The notes beneath the pieces are model-generated. The model worked only from the letters and a program-made list of their open reading frames with translations, made no database searches and had not been told where the DNA came from. The position numbers were made by a program, and so were the translations under genes. Shown here piece after piece: positions 1 through 5,698 of a stretch of 5,974 bases of DNA. Source of the DNA: an uncultured Bacteroidota bacterium. Lineage in GTDB: Bacteria; Bacteroidota; Bacteroidia; Chitinophagales; Chitinophagaceae. The DNA lies in contig CAMLKS010000164.1 in NCBI GenBank assembly GCA_946480675.1, positions 1 to 5,974 on the forward strand, in the 5' to 3' direction. Position 1 is the first letter of the stretch; each line of letters opens with the position of its first letter.

Positions 1-804
1 GATTTCAACGAGAAAAAGAAAACAATGCTGGCTACCATAAAACCGGTGCTGAAACAGGTAAACGATAAAGACAGCCTTTTCATCCGGGCGGATACTTTTT
101 ATTCAGCACCTGTGCCTAACCCCGGCGATACAGCAATCATAAAAAAGACTATTACTAAGAAGAATAAAAAAGGCAAAAAGGAGATAATAACAGAACAAGT
201 ACCGGTTGATACAGTAGCGGCAGACTCCAGCAGGCCGCGGTATTTTATTGGCTATCACCATGTGCTTATTTTCTCTGATTCCCTGCAAGGCAAGTGCGAT
301 AGTATCAGCTATACGCAGAAAGACTCTGTTATGCGCATGATGTACGACCCTATAGTATGGTCGCGCAAAAGCCAGATAACGGGCGATACCATACTACTCT
401 ATACAGATAGCAGTAAGATCAAGAAGATATACGTACCCAACAATGCTTTTGTGGCATCGCAAAGCGGTCCGGATAAGGCCGGCTTATTCGACCAGGTGCA
501 AGGCAAAACACTCACGGGTTATTTTAAAGATGGCAATATAGACTACATGCTGGTGAAGCCCGATGCGCAAACCATCTATTATGCCAAGGATGAACATGAC
601 GCATACCTGGGTGTAAACCAGGTAACCAGCCTGCGTATGAAGGTCTATTTTAAGGACCAGTCTATACACCGCATCATTTACGAGCAGGATGTAAAAAGCA
701 AGATGACCCCGCTTAATAAGGCCGACCTGCCCGGTATGAAACTAAGCCGCTTCAAATGGTTGCCGGAACTGCGTCCGAAGAGCAAAGAACAATTGTTTGA
801 GTAG
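1..804 (+). CDS. OstA/LptA-like protein, C-terminal part (5' end outside window)
   Basis: The reading frame is open from the first base (in-frame DFNEKKKT precedes the first Met at 25) and ends at TAG 802-804, so about 267 C-terminal residues are visible and the true start lies upstream. The pattern resembles the OstA-like proteins of Bacteroidetes: repeated short beta-strand units of the LptA/OstA fold, with segments such as SLFIRADTFYSAP, YHHVLIFSDSLQGKCDS, ITGDTILLYTDS, GKTLTGYFKDGNIDYM and the tail FKWLPELRPKSKEQLFE. Family knowledge: OstA/LptA proteins act in the periplasm or at the outer membrane in lipopolysaccharide transport. The precise role of this Bacteroidetes group is less certain. 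A lysine-rich, low-complexity insertion (bases 142-180) separates two beta units and is probably a flexible loop. No hairpin terminator directly follows the stop. Read-through transcripts would run into the leader at 805-1021 and could end at the terminator there. Family call fairly sure; no gene symbol assigned. Confidence 0.8.
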   Translation, partial: DFNEKKKTMLATIKPVLKQVNDKDSLFIRADTFYSAPVPNPGDTAIIKKTITKKNKKGKKEIITEQVPVDTVAADSSRPRYFIGYHHVLIFSDSLQGKCDSISYTQKDSVMRMMYDPIVWSRKSQITGDTILLYTDSSKIKKIYVPNNAFVASQSGPDKAGLFDQVQGKTLTGYFKDGNIDYMLVKPDAQTIYYAKDEHDAYLGVNQVTSLRMKVYFKDQSIHRIIYEQDVKSKMTPLNKADLPGMKLSRFKWLPELRPKSKEQLFE

Positions 805-821
805 TTTTTTTGTACCGGTTC

Positions 822-853
822 TTGGTTATTAGAAAAAAATATCCTTAGTTTTG
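822..853 (+). promoter_or_regulatory. Bacteroidetes-type promoter for the leader/aminotransferase/aspartokinase unit
   Basis: TAGTTTTG at 846-853 is a perfect match to the Bacteroidetes -7 consensus TAnnTTTG. A TTG at 822-824 lies 21 bases upstream, within the usual distance for the -33 element. Transcription should begin around 858-861, only a few bases before the leader ORF start at 864. No comparable box lies between the terminator (ending 989) and the aminotransferase start at 1022, so this is the likely promoter for the downstream genes. The position of the transcription start is inferred. Confidence 0.65.
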
Positions 854-863
854 CGCCACGATT

Positions 864-914
864 ATGAATAACAAGATGTATAAGAAGGCCGATAAACGTT
901 TTACCACCAGGTAA
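864..914 (+). CDS. Putative leader peptide (16 aa) of an amino-acid attenuator
   Basis: A short ORF reads MNNKMYKKADKRFTTR and stops at TAA 912-914. It begins just after the predicted transcription start, so its mRNA would be almost leaderless. An internal Met at 876 is an alternative start that leaves a longer 5' UTR. Of 16 residues, 11 belong to the aspartate family (Lys x4, Asn x2, Met x2, Thr x2, Asp x1), which fits the aspartokinase gene downstream. The Lys/Met codons at 873-887 lie at least 22 bases before the antiterminator strand (909-917), so a ribosome stalled there would leave that strand free. A ribosome at the stop codon would cover it. Stalling at the two Thr codons (903-908) would probably cover the strand too, so Lys or Met sensing fits the geometry better than Thr. 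The composition could be partly chance, because these codons are A-rich. Translation is not shown. Confidence 0.5.
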   Translation: MNNKMYKKADKRFTTR

Positions 915-983
915 GCCGCAACGACTTCTTATGTGTATAACATACAGTACTGAATCTAAAGGCTTACCTCCACCGGGTAAGCC
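904..983 (+). repeat. 14-base direct repeat making two alternative pairing partners
   Basis: CCACCAGGTAAGCC (904-917) recurs as CCACCGGGTAAGCC (970-983), with 13 of 14 bases identical. The first copy spans the last codons and stop of the leader ORF. The second spans the loop and 3' arm of the terminator. Both can pair with GGCTTACCT at 961-969, so the repeat is the basis of the structural switch. Confidence 0.8.
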
Positions 984-989
984 TTTTTT
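961..989 (+). terminator. Intrinsic terminator inside the operon leader
   Basis: GGCTTACC (961-968) and GGTAAGCC (976-983) form a perfect 8-bp stem around the loop TCCACCG and are followed directly by TTTTTT (984-989). It lies 33 bases before the aminotransferase start and downstream of the promoter at 822-853. It is therefore more likely a regulated attenuator than a plain end for the OstA-like gene, although it could serve both. Confidence 0.85.
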
Positions 990-1021
990 AATACGATTAA
1001 AACAATATAACAAACGAGAAA

Positions 1022-2284
1022 ATGAGCCAGTTAAGCCAGCTTGCAGAAACACTGATCGGGTCTGAAATAGTGCGCCTGGGTAATGAGATTGCCGTGCGTG
1101 TAAATCGTGGTGAGAAAATATATAACTACACCATCGGCGATTTCGATCCGCAGATATTTCCCATTCCACAAGAACTGGAAGATGCCATCATAGATGCGTA
1201 TCGCAACAAACTGACCAACTATCCTCCCGGCGATGGGTTGCTGGAGTTAAGGCAGGCAGTAGCTTCATTCATTAAAGACCGTGAGGGGATTGAGTATGCC
1301 GCGAATGAAGTGCTGATAGCTGGCGGGGGCCGCCCGCTTATTTACTCACTATTCCGTACCATAGTAAACCCCGGCGATAAAGTGTTGTATGCAGTACCAT
1401 CGTGGAACAACAATCACTACACGCACATGAATGGTGGCGAGCATTGTGTAATAGAAGCCACACCCGAAAACGACTTTATGCCTACGGCTGCTGATATAGC
1501 CCCGCATATAGCAGGCGCAGCATTACTATGCCTGTGCACACCGCAAAACCCTACCGGTACTACACTGGCAAAAGCCGAACTGGAAAAGATATGCGACCTG
1601 GTGCTGGAAGAAAACAAGCGCCGTGGTGATGGTAAGAAACTATACGTGATGTTCGACCAGATGTACTTTACACTTACTTATGGAGAAACGGAACATTACA
1701 ACCCTGTATCGCTTCGCCCAGAAATGAAGCCATACACCATTTTTATCGATGGTATCTCAAAAGCATTTGCTGCCACCGGTGTGCGTGTAGGTTGGTCTTT
1801 TGGTCCTGCACATGTGATAGCTAAAATGAAAGCACTACTCAGTCATATTGGCGCGTGGAGCCCAATGGCTGAACAGAAAGCCACAGCGCAATACCTGCTG
1901 CAGAAAGATGCGGTAAACACCTACCTTACTTCTTTCAAAAAAGAATTGGAAGAAAGGCTGTGGGCCATCTATAACGGTATCATTGCACTAAAAGAAAAAG
2001 GGTATCCTGTAGATGCCATCGCGCCACAGGCGGCCATTTATCTTACCATCAAGATAGACCTTGCCGGCAGAGAAGCAGATGGTAAGCAACTGGCCAATCA
2101 GGCAGAGGTTACAGAATACCTGCTCAATGAAGCGAAGCTGGCTATCGTACCGTTCTATGCATTTGGTGCCAATAAGCAGTCGCCTTGGTATAGGCTGAGT
2201 ATAGGCACTTGTAAAAAAGAGGAGATAGCAGAAATGCTGGGCATGCTGGAAGGGGCACTGCAAAAGCTAATGGTACTCAGTTAG
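1022..2284 (+). CDS. PLP-dependent aminotransferase, class I/II (aspartate aminotransferase-like)
   Basis: A 420-residue fold-type I aminotransferase. Visible landmarks are the N-terminal segment YNYTIGDFDPQIFPIP (34-49), the NYPPGDG region (66-72), GGGR near 101-104 in the cofactor phosphate loop, NPTG at 176-179 (Asn contacting PLP), D212 and Y215 in FDQMY, and the Schiff-base lysine K247 in SKAFAATGVRVGW with R255. R391 in WYRLSIG is the expected arginine for the substrate alpha-carboxylate. All key catalytic residues are present. Length is slightly above the usual ~390-400. The start ATG follows an A-rich stretch without Shine-Dalgarno, as is normal in Bacteroidetes. The gene sits between the attenuator and aspartokinase, suggesting a role in making aspartate or in a transamination step of the aspartate family. 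The sequence does not look like LL-diaminopimelate aminotransferase (DapL). The family is certain; the substrate is inferred from context only, so no symbol is given. Confidence 0.9.
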   Translation: MSQLSQLAETLIGSEIVRLGNEIAVRVNRGEKIYNYTIGDFDPQIFPIPQELEDAIIDAYRNKLTNYPPGDGLLELRQAVASFIKDREGIEYAANEVLIAGGGRPLIYSLFRTIVNPGDKVLYAVPSWNNNHYTHMNGGEHCVIEATPENDFMPTAADIAPHIAGAALLCLCTPQNPTGTTLAKAELEKICDLVLEENKRRGDGKKLYVMFDQMYFTLTYGETEHYNPVSLRPEMKPYTIFIDGISKAFAATGVRVGWSFGPAHVIAKMKALLSHIGAWSPMAEQKATAQYLLQKDAVNTYLTSFKKELEERLWAIYNGIIALKEKGYPVDAIAPQAAIYLTIKIDLAGREADGKQLANQAEVTEYLLNEAKLAIVPFYAFGANKQSPWYRLSIGTCKKEEIAEMLGMLEGALQKLMVLS

Positions 2285-2333
2285 TAAGTATATCAATTTT
2301 AGGTTCTTATTTTTAAATTTTGACTTTAATAAA

Positions 2334-3599
2334 ATGCAGGTTTACAAATTCGGTGGGGCATCTATAGCCAGCCCTGAACGCATGATGGCGTTATTACCCA
2401 TAATACAGGATGCAAAACAACCGATCATTATGGTTGTATCGGCATATGGTAAAACTACCAATGCCCTGGAAGCAATAGTAGCGGCGGCATGTAAGGGTAA
2501 GAAGCAGGAAGCGCACGAAATGGTAAACACGCTGGAACAGCAACACCTGGCATACACCCGTGCATTGTTGAATGATAGCTACTATGTGCAAGCTGAAAAA
2601 GCACTGAATGTATTTTTTACTGAGCTGCAATGGGCGGTAGATGATGCGGATGCTGACAAATACGATTATTCATACGACCAGATTGTATGCATGGGAGAGT
2701 TGTTATCCACACGCATCTTTGCATTCTATTTACAGCAGAGTGGTTTGAACTTTGAATGGAAAGACATCCGCGATGTAGTGCGTACCGATGACACCTATCG
2801 CGATGCGCGGGTAGATTGGGAATTCTCCAAGGCGAAAGCCGCAGAAATATTATCCCCCGTACTGGCCTCCGGCGCAAGCATTATCACGCAAGGTTTCATC
2901 GGCGCTACTTCCGATAATGCCTCGGTAACATTAGGTCGCGAAGGTTCCGACTATACAGCTGCTATGCTGGCAGCATGGTTGGGTGCCGAAAGCGTAACAA
3001 TATGGAAAGACGTAGAAGGCCTGCAAAATGCAGACCCTAAACTGTTTCCGAATACGGTGAAGATAGAAGCCATTACCTATCACGAGGTGATAGAGATGGC
3101 CTACTATGGGGCACAGGTGATACACCCTAAAACTATTAAGCCGCTGCAGAATAATAATATACCGCTGTATGTAAAATGCTTCCTGGATAAAGATTTGCCG
3201 GGCACGGTGATACAGAATGATGTGAACAGCATCTTCTACCCGCCACTTATTGTGCTGAAGAAAGATCAGGTATTACTGCAGGTGACATCAAAGGATTTTT
3301 CTTTCATTACACAGGATAACCTCAGCGACCTGTATAGCAAACTGCATGACCTGAATATTAAAGTGAACCTGATACAGAATGCCGCCATTAGTTTTGTGGC
3401 CTGTATCGATAATAAGGAAGACAATGTGAAGAAGCTAATGACTGCCTTAAGCAAAGATTACAATGTGCTTAGCAATAATGACGTTAGCCTGCTCACCATC
3501 CGTCACTATACACCAGAGATATTGTTCGACCTCACCAAGAGCCGCTACATATTGCTGGAACAAAAAACAAGGCATACCGTACAGGTGATTATGAAATAG
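2334..3599 (+). CDS. lysC: Aspartate kinase (aspartokinase, single-function)
   Basis: Phosphorylates L-aspartate to 4-phospho-L-aspartate, the first committed step to Lys, Thr, Met and diaminopimelate, in the cytoplasm. The 421-residue protein opens with KFGGAS (5-10), the nucleotide/aspartate site usually written KFGGTS. It continues with VVSAYGKTTNALE (34-46), GELLSTR (121-127), GREGSDYTAA (201-210), WKDVEGLQNADPK (224-236) and the YHEVIEMAYYGAQVIHPKTI segment (249-268). Residues ~305-421 form the ACT-type regulatory region, including DFSFI and IKVNLIQNAAISF, where feedback amino acids bind in the family. The protein is shorter than typical LysC enzymes of ~450 residues, but the length and the ending LLEQKTRHTVQVIMK resemble other Bacteroidetes aspartokinases. 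No homoserine dehydrogenase domain is fused. It lies 49 bases after the aminotransferase with no terminator between, so co-transcription is likely. A strong terminator follows at 3621-3649. The symbol is by function; paralogues elsewhere in the genome are possible. Confidence 0.92.
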   Translation: MQVYKFGGASIASPERMMALLPIIQDAKQPIIMVVSAYGKTTNALEAIVAAACKGKKQEAHEMVNTLEQQHLAYTRALLNDSYYVQAEKALNVFFTELQWAVDDADADKYDYSYDQIVCMGELLSTRIFAFYLQQSGLNFEWKDIRDVVRTDDTYRDARVDWEFSKAKAAEILSPVLASGASIITQGFIGATSDNASVTLGREGSDYTAAMLAAWLGAESVTIWKDVEGLQNADPKLFPNTVKIEAITYHEVIEMAYYGAQVIHPKTIKPLQNNNIPLYVKCFLDKDLPGTVIQNDVNSIFYPPLIVLKKDQVLLQVTSKDFSFITQDNLSDLYSKLHDLNIKVNLIQNAAISFVACIDNKEDNVKKLMTALSKDYNVLSNNDVSLLTIRHYTPEILFDLTKSRYILLEQKTRHTVQVIMK

Positions 3600-3620
3600 C
3601 CTGTTGATATAACTATTAAA

Positions 3621-3649
3621 AAAAGCGATTGGGTTATCCAATCGCTTTT
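3621..3649. terminator. Bidirectional intrinsic terminator between convergent genes
   Basis: AAAAGCGATTGG (3621-3632) and CCAATCGCTTTT (3638-3649) form a perfect 12-bp stem with loop GTTAT. T-rich sequence follows on the plus strand. On the minus strand, the A-run at 3618-3624 supplies the U-tract. It ends the aspartokinase operon and can also stop leftward transcription from the chaperone gene. Confidence 0.9.
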
Positions 3650-3659
3650 CTATTTTATG

Positions 3660-3682
3660 AGCCCCTTTAGGGGTTAGGGGCT
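3660..3682. repeat. CCCC/GGGG hairpin element at the chaperone stop codon
   Basis: CCCC (3662-3665) and GGGG (3670-3673) form a hairpin with loop TTTA. Alternatively, AGCCCC (3660-3665) pairs with GGGGCT (3677-3682). The element overlaps two bases of the chaperone stop codon (minus-strand TAG, 3683-3681). From memory, similar CCCCTTTAGGGG-type palindromes are frequent between genes in Bacteroidetes genomes, which would make this one copy of a dispersed family. Only one copy is in this window. Confidence 0.55.
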
Positions 3683-5540
3683 ACACTATCTTCTTCCCTT
3701 TCATAGCGTCCTTCAGTGCTGCATCCATTACACGTTCTGCAAACGGGCGTGTTACTTCATTCAGTAGTTCTGTTTCCTTTTGCACACGGTTTTTATCTTT
3801 TGTAGCTATGGCATCGCGCAGTTGTTGCAAATGTGTTTGTGTAGTGGCCAGTTCAGCTTCGCTCAGTAGTTCTCTATGCTTCACTACAAATTTCTCTGTA
3901 GTATCTATCATCTGTTCCGCCTCCGTGCTGGCTTCTACCAGTGCACGTGTTTGCATATCTTCTTTGGCATGCGTTAACGAATCCAGTAGCATGCGTTCTA
4001 CTTCTTCGTCTGTCAGTCCGTATTGAGGTTTCACATCTATACTGGTAGCTACACCGCTGCGCAGTTCGGCAGCGGTTACTTTCAGTATGCCGTCAGCATC
4101 TATCAGGAAGTTTACTTCTACTTTAGGCAATCCTGCCGGCATGGCCGGTATACCGCTCAGGTTAAATTCTGCCAACTTGCGATTGTCCTGCACCAGGTCG
4201 CGTTCGCCCTGGTACACAGATATGCGCATGCCGCTTTGCCCGTCTTTCTGCGTAGTATATTGCCTGCCTGCTTTTACAGGTATTTTAGAGTTGCGTGGTA
4301 TTAGCACATCCATCAGCCCGCCCATGGTTTCTATACCCAGGCTCAGCGGTGTTACATCTAGCAGCAGCATATCGGTGTTGTTACCGGCCAGTATATCGGC
4401 CTGCACCGCAGCACCCAGTGCTACTACCTCATCGGGGTTCAGGTTGTCATATACTTCTTTGCCAAAGAAAGCACTCACACTTTCTTTCACCAGCGGCACA
4501 CGTGTAGAACCACCTACCATTACTACAGCATCTATCTCAGTGGTTTGAAGGCCGGCATCGCGCATTGCGTTCCTGCAACAGGTTATGGTGCGGTTTACCA
4601 ATGGTTGTACCAGTTCATTGAAAGCTGTTTTTGTGATGCTTACTTTTTCACTGCCTACAGTGCCTTCAAAGCTATCGTTGCTGCTCAGGTGCTTCTTGGC
4701 TTCTTCGGCTGTCAGCCTCAGTTCCTGTGCCAGCGATTTATGCTGTTGCAGTTCTTCGTTGGTAAGGCCCAGTTCTTTTTGCCAGTGTTGTGCCAATGCC
4801 CTGTCCATGTCGTCACCGCCCAGGTAGGTATCACCATTGGTAGCCAGCACTTCAAATATACCGTTGGTTATTTTCAGTATCGACACATCGAATGTGCCAC
4901 CGCCCAGGTCATATACCGCTATTGTCTTCTCCTCATCCGGTTTTACACCCATGCCATAGGCAAGGCTGGCAGCCGTTGGTTCGTTTACAATGCGCAGCAC
5001 ATCCAGTCCAGCCAGCCTGCCGGCATCGCGCGTAGCCTGCCTTTGGGCATCGTTAAAATAAGCCGGTACGGTTATCACCGCTTTATTCACCGGTGTTTTC
5101 AATATATGCTCGGCGCGGTGCTTCAGTTCTTTCAGTATATAAGCAGAAAGTTCTATGGGCGAATAGAACTTATCGCCCGCTTGTATCTTCACCAGTGAAT
5201 CGGTATCGTCATCTATTACCTTGTAGGCAAAAAAGTTGGCGTGATCGCTCACGTCCTTATACGATTTGCCCATCAGCCTCTTTACGGAGTATATAGTGCG
5301 ATGCGGCTCTGCTATCAGCTTTTCCTTTGCGGCATTACCTACGGTTATATTACCTGCGTCGTCAAAGTGTATAATGGAGGGTACCAATGTCAAACCGTCT
5401 ACTTCGCGCAATGCCAGTGGCTGGCGGGTGTCTTCACGTACTATTGCTATCAGGCTGTTGGTAGTCCCCAGGTCTATTCCTACTATTGTTTCTTTCTGTT
5501 GTAAGCTTCCTGTTGCCAGGTTAATGGCTACTTTACCCAT
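3681..5540 (-). CDS. hscA: Hsp70-family chaperone, HscA-like (iron-sulfur cluster assembly)
   Basis: A 619-residue Hsp70. ATPase domain: GIDLGTTNS (21-29, phosphate 1), K87 in SVKRLMG (the ATP-hydrolysis lysine), ITVPAYFND (156-164), [11 protein letters not shown] (187-197), [11 protein letters not shown] (210-220, phosphate 2), [10 protein letters not shown] (342-351, adenosine) and [11 protein letters not shown]. The [15 protein letters not shown] linker (391-405) leads into the beta substrate-binding domain and a helical lid (~509-619). Three features favour HscA over DnaK: about 20 residues before GIDLGTTNS (DnaK has about five), a length close to E. coli HscA (616), and a basic KGKKIV end instead of DnaK's long acidic tail. 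Diagnostic-looking stretches such as [13 protein letters not shown] also resemble HscA. In the family, HscA with the J-protein HscB drives cluster transfer from the scaffold IscU. No isc, hscB or fdx gene is visible nearby. The gene is convergent with the aspartokinase gene and starts just after a -7 box. A DnaK paralogue is the main alternative. Confidence 0.82.
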   Translation of the reverse strand: MGKVAINLATGSLQQKETIVGIDLGTTNSLIAIVREDTRQPLALREVDGLTLVPSIIHFDDAGNITVGNAAKEKLIAEPHRTIYSVKRLMGKSYKDVSDHANFFAYKVIDDDTDSLVKIQAGDKFYSPIELSAYILKELKHRAEHILKTPVNKAVITVPAYFNDAQRQATRDAGRLAGLDVLRIVNEPTAASLAYGMGVKPDEEKTIAVYDLGGGTFDVSILKITNGIFEVLATNGDTYLGGDDMDRALAQHWQKELGLTNEELQQHKSLAQELRLTAEEAKKHLSSNDSFEGTVGSEKVSITKTAFNELVQPLVNRTITCCRNAMRDAGLQTTEIDAVVMVGGSTRVPLVKESVSAFFGKEVYDNLNPDEVVALGAAVQADILAGNNTDMLLLDVTPLSLGIETMGGLMDVLIPRNSKIPVKAGRQYTTQKDGQSGMRISVYQGERDLVQDNRKLAEFNLSGIPAMPAGLPKVEVNFLIDADGILKVTAAELRSGVATSIDVKPQYGLTDEEVERMLLDSLTHAKEDMQTRALVEASTEAEQMIDTTEKFVVKHRELLSEAELATTQTHLQQLRDAIATKDKNRVQKETELLNEVTRPFAERVMDAALKDAMKGKKIV

Positions 5541-5560
5541 GTTTTTATCTGTTGGAATGG

Positions 5561-5568
5561 CAAAGGTA
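5561..5568 (-). promoter_or_regulatory. Promoter -7 box for the HscA-like gene
   Basis: On the minus strand, 5568-5561 reads TACCTTTG, a perfect TAnnTTTG box. It lies 20 bases before the start codon and implies a 5' UTR of about 12-16 bases. No clear -33 TTG lies at the expected distance. No CIRCE heat-shock operator is visible. Confidence 0.55.
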
Positions 5569-5582
5569 GGCTAACAGATGCA

Positions 5583-5607
5583 CTATTGGCGGGTGCTGCA
5601 TCAATAG
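5583..5607. repeat. Short inverted repeat upstream of the chaperone promoter
   Basis: CTATTG (5583-5588) and CAATAG (5602-5607) are inverted around a 13-base spacer. They lie roughly 28-52 bases upstream of the predicted chaperone transcription start. It could be an operator, but six-base arms are common by chance, so this is a weak call. Confidence 0.2.
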
Positions 5608-5674
5608 GGCTATAAATAGTATACGAATGGGTGTAACTTTTTCGTTTTTTAAACGATATATAGGCAGAATTCAA

Positions 5675-5682
5675 TTACTTTG
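5675..5682 (+). promoter_or_regulatory. Possible -7 box for the lipoprotein gene
   Basis: TTACTTTG matches TAnnTTTG at seven of eight positions. Transcription would begin near 5688-5690, which favours translation from the ATG at 5699 over the one at 5687. No -33 TTG is seen at the expected distance. Confidence 0.35.
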
Positions 5683-5698
5683 TCTAATGATTTTACGG

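Larger units (their letters stand above)
876..989 (+). promoter_or_regulatory. Transcription attenuator: mutually exclusive antiterminator and terminator
   Basis: Visible pairings are as follows. Antiterminator: 909-917 with 961-969, nine Watson-Crick pairs. Terminator: 961-968 with 976-983, eight Watson-Crick pairs plus a possible U-G closing pair, followed by six Ts. Sequestering hairpin: TTACC 901-905 with GGTAA 910-914, loop ACCA. Outer stem: 876-887 with 925-936, twelve pairs including three G-U, which would enclose the antiterminator strand. Inferred mechanism: a ribosome stalled on the Lys/Met codons (873-887) opens the outer stem and lets 909-917 pair with 961-969, giving read-through. 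A ribosome reaching the stop at 912-914 hides 909-917, and the terminator forms. The layout is that of classic peptide-coupled attenuators of amino-acid operons. No energies were computed, and a protein- or ligand-controlled switch cannot be excluded. Confidence 0.65.

Noticed and set aside
930..944. TATGT/ACATA hairpin between the attenuator arms
   Set aside because: The stem is only five A/T-rich pairs and competes with the longer 876-887/925-936 stem; it may be a minor alternative fold and does not deserve its own feature.
918..960. Possible ligand-binding riboswitch aptamer between the antiterminator arms
   Set aside because: Only 43 bases with no recognisable aptamer such as a lysine or SAM riboswitch core; the small ORF explains the layout better.
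678..1169. 163-codon minus-strand open frame across the leader region
   Set aside because: It overlaps two well-supported genes and the attenuator structures, and its translation shows no domain-like pattern.
2314..2322. TAAATTTTG just before the aspartokinase start, resembling a -7 box
   Set aside because: The TA-to-TTTG spacing is three instead of two, no -33 TTG is at the right distance, and transcription would begin almost at the ATG. Co-transcription with the aminotransferase is simpler.
4087..4548. 153-codon plus-strand open frame inside the chaperone gene
   Set aside because: It is antisense to the conserved Hsp70 frame and low in plausible protein features; it is a by-product of codon use in the real gene.
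4545..5198. 217-codon plus-strand open frame inside the chaperone gene
   Set aside because: It lies opposite the ATPase-domain motifs, is Cys/Tyr/Phe-rich in a way typical of antisense frames, and shows no recognised motif.
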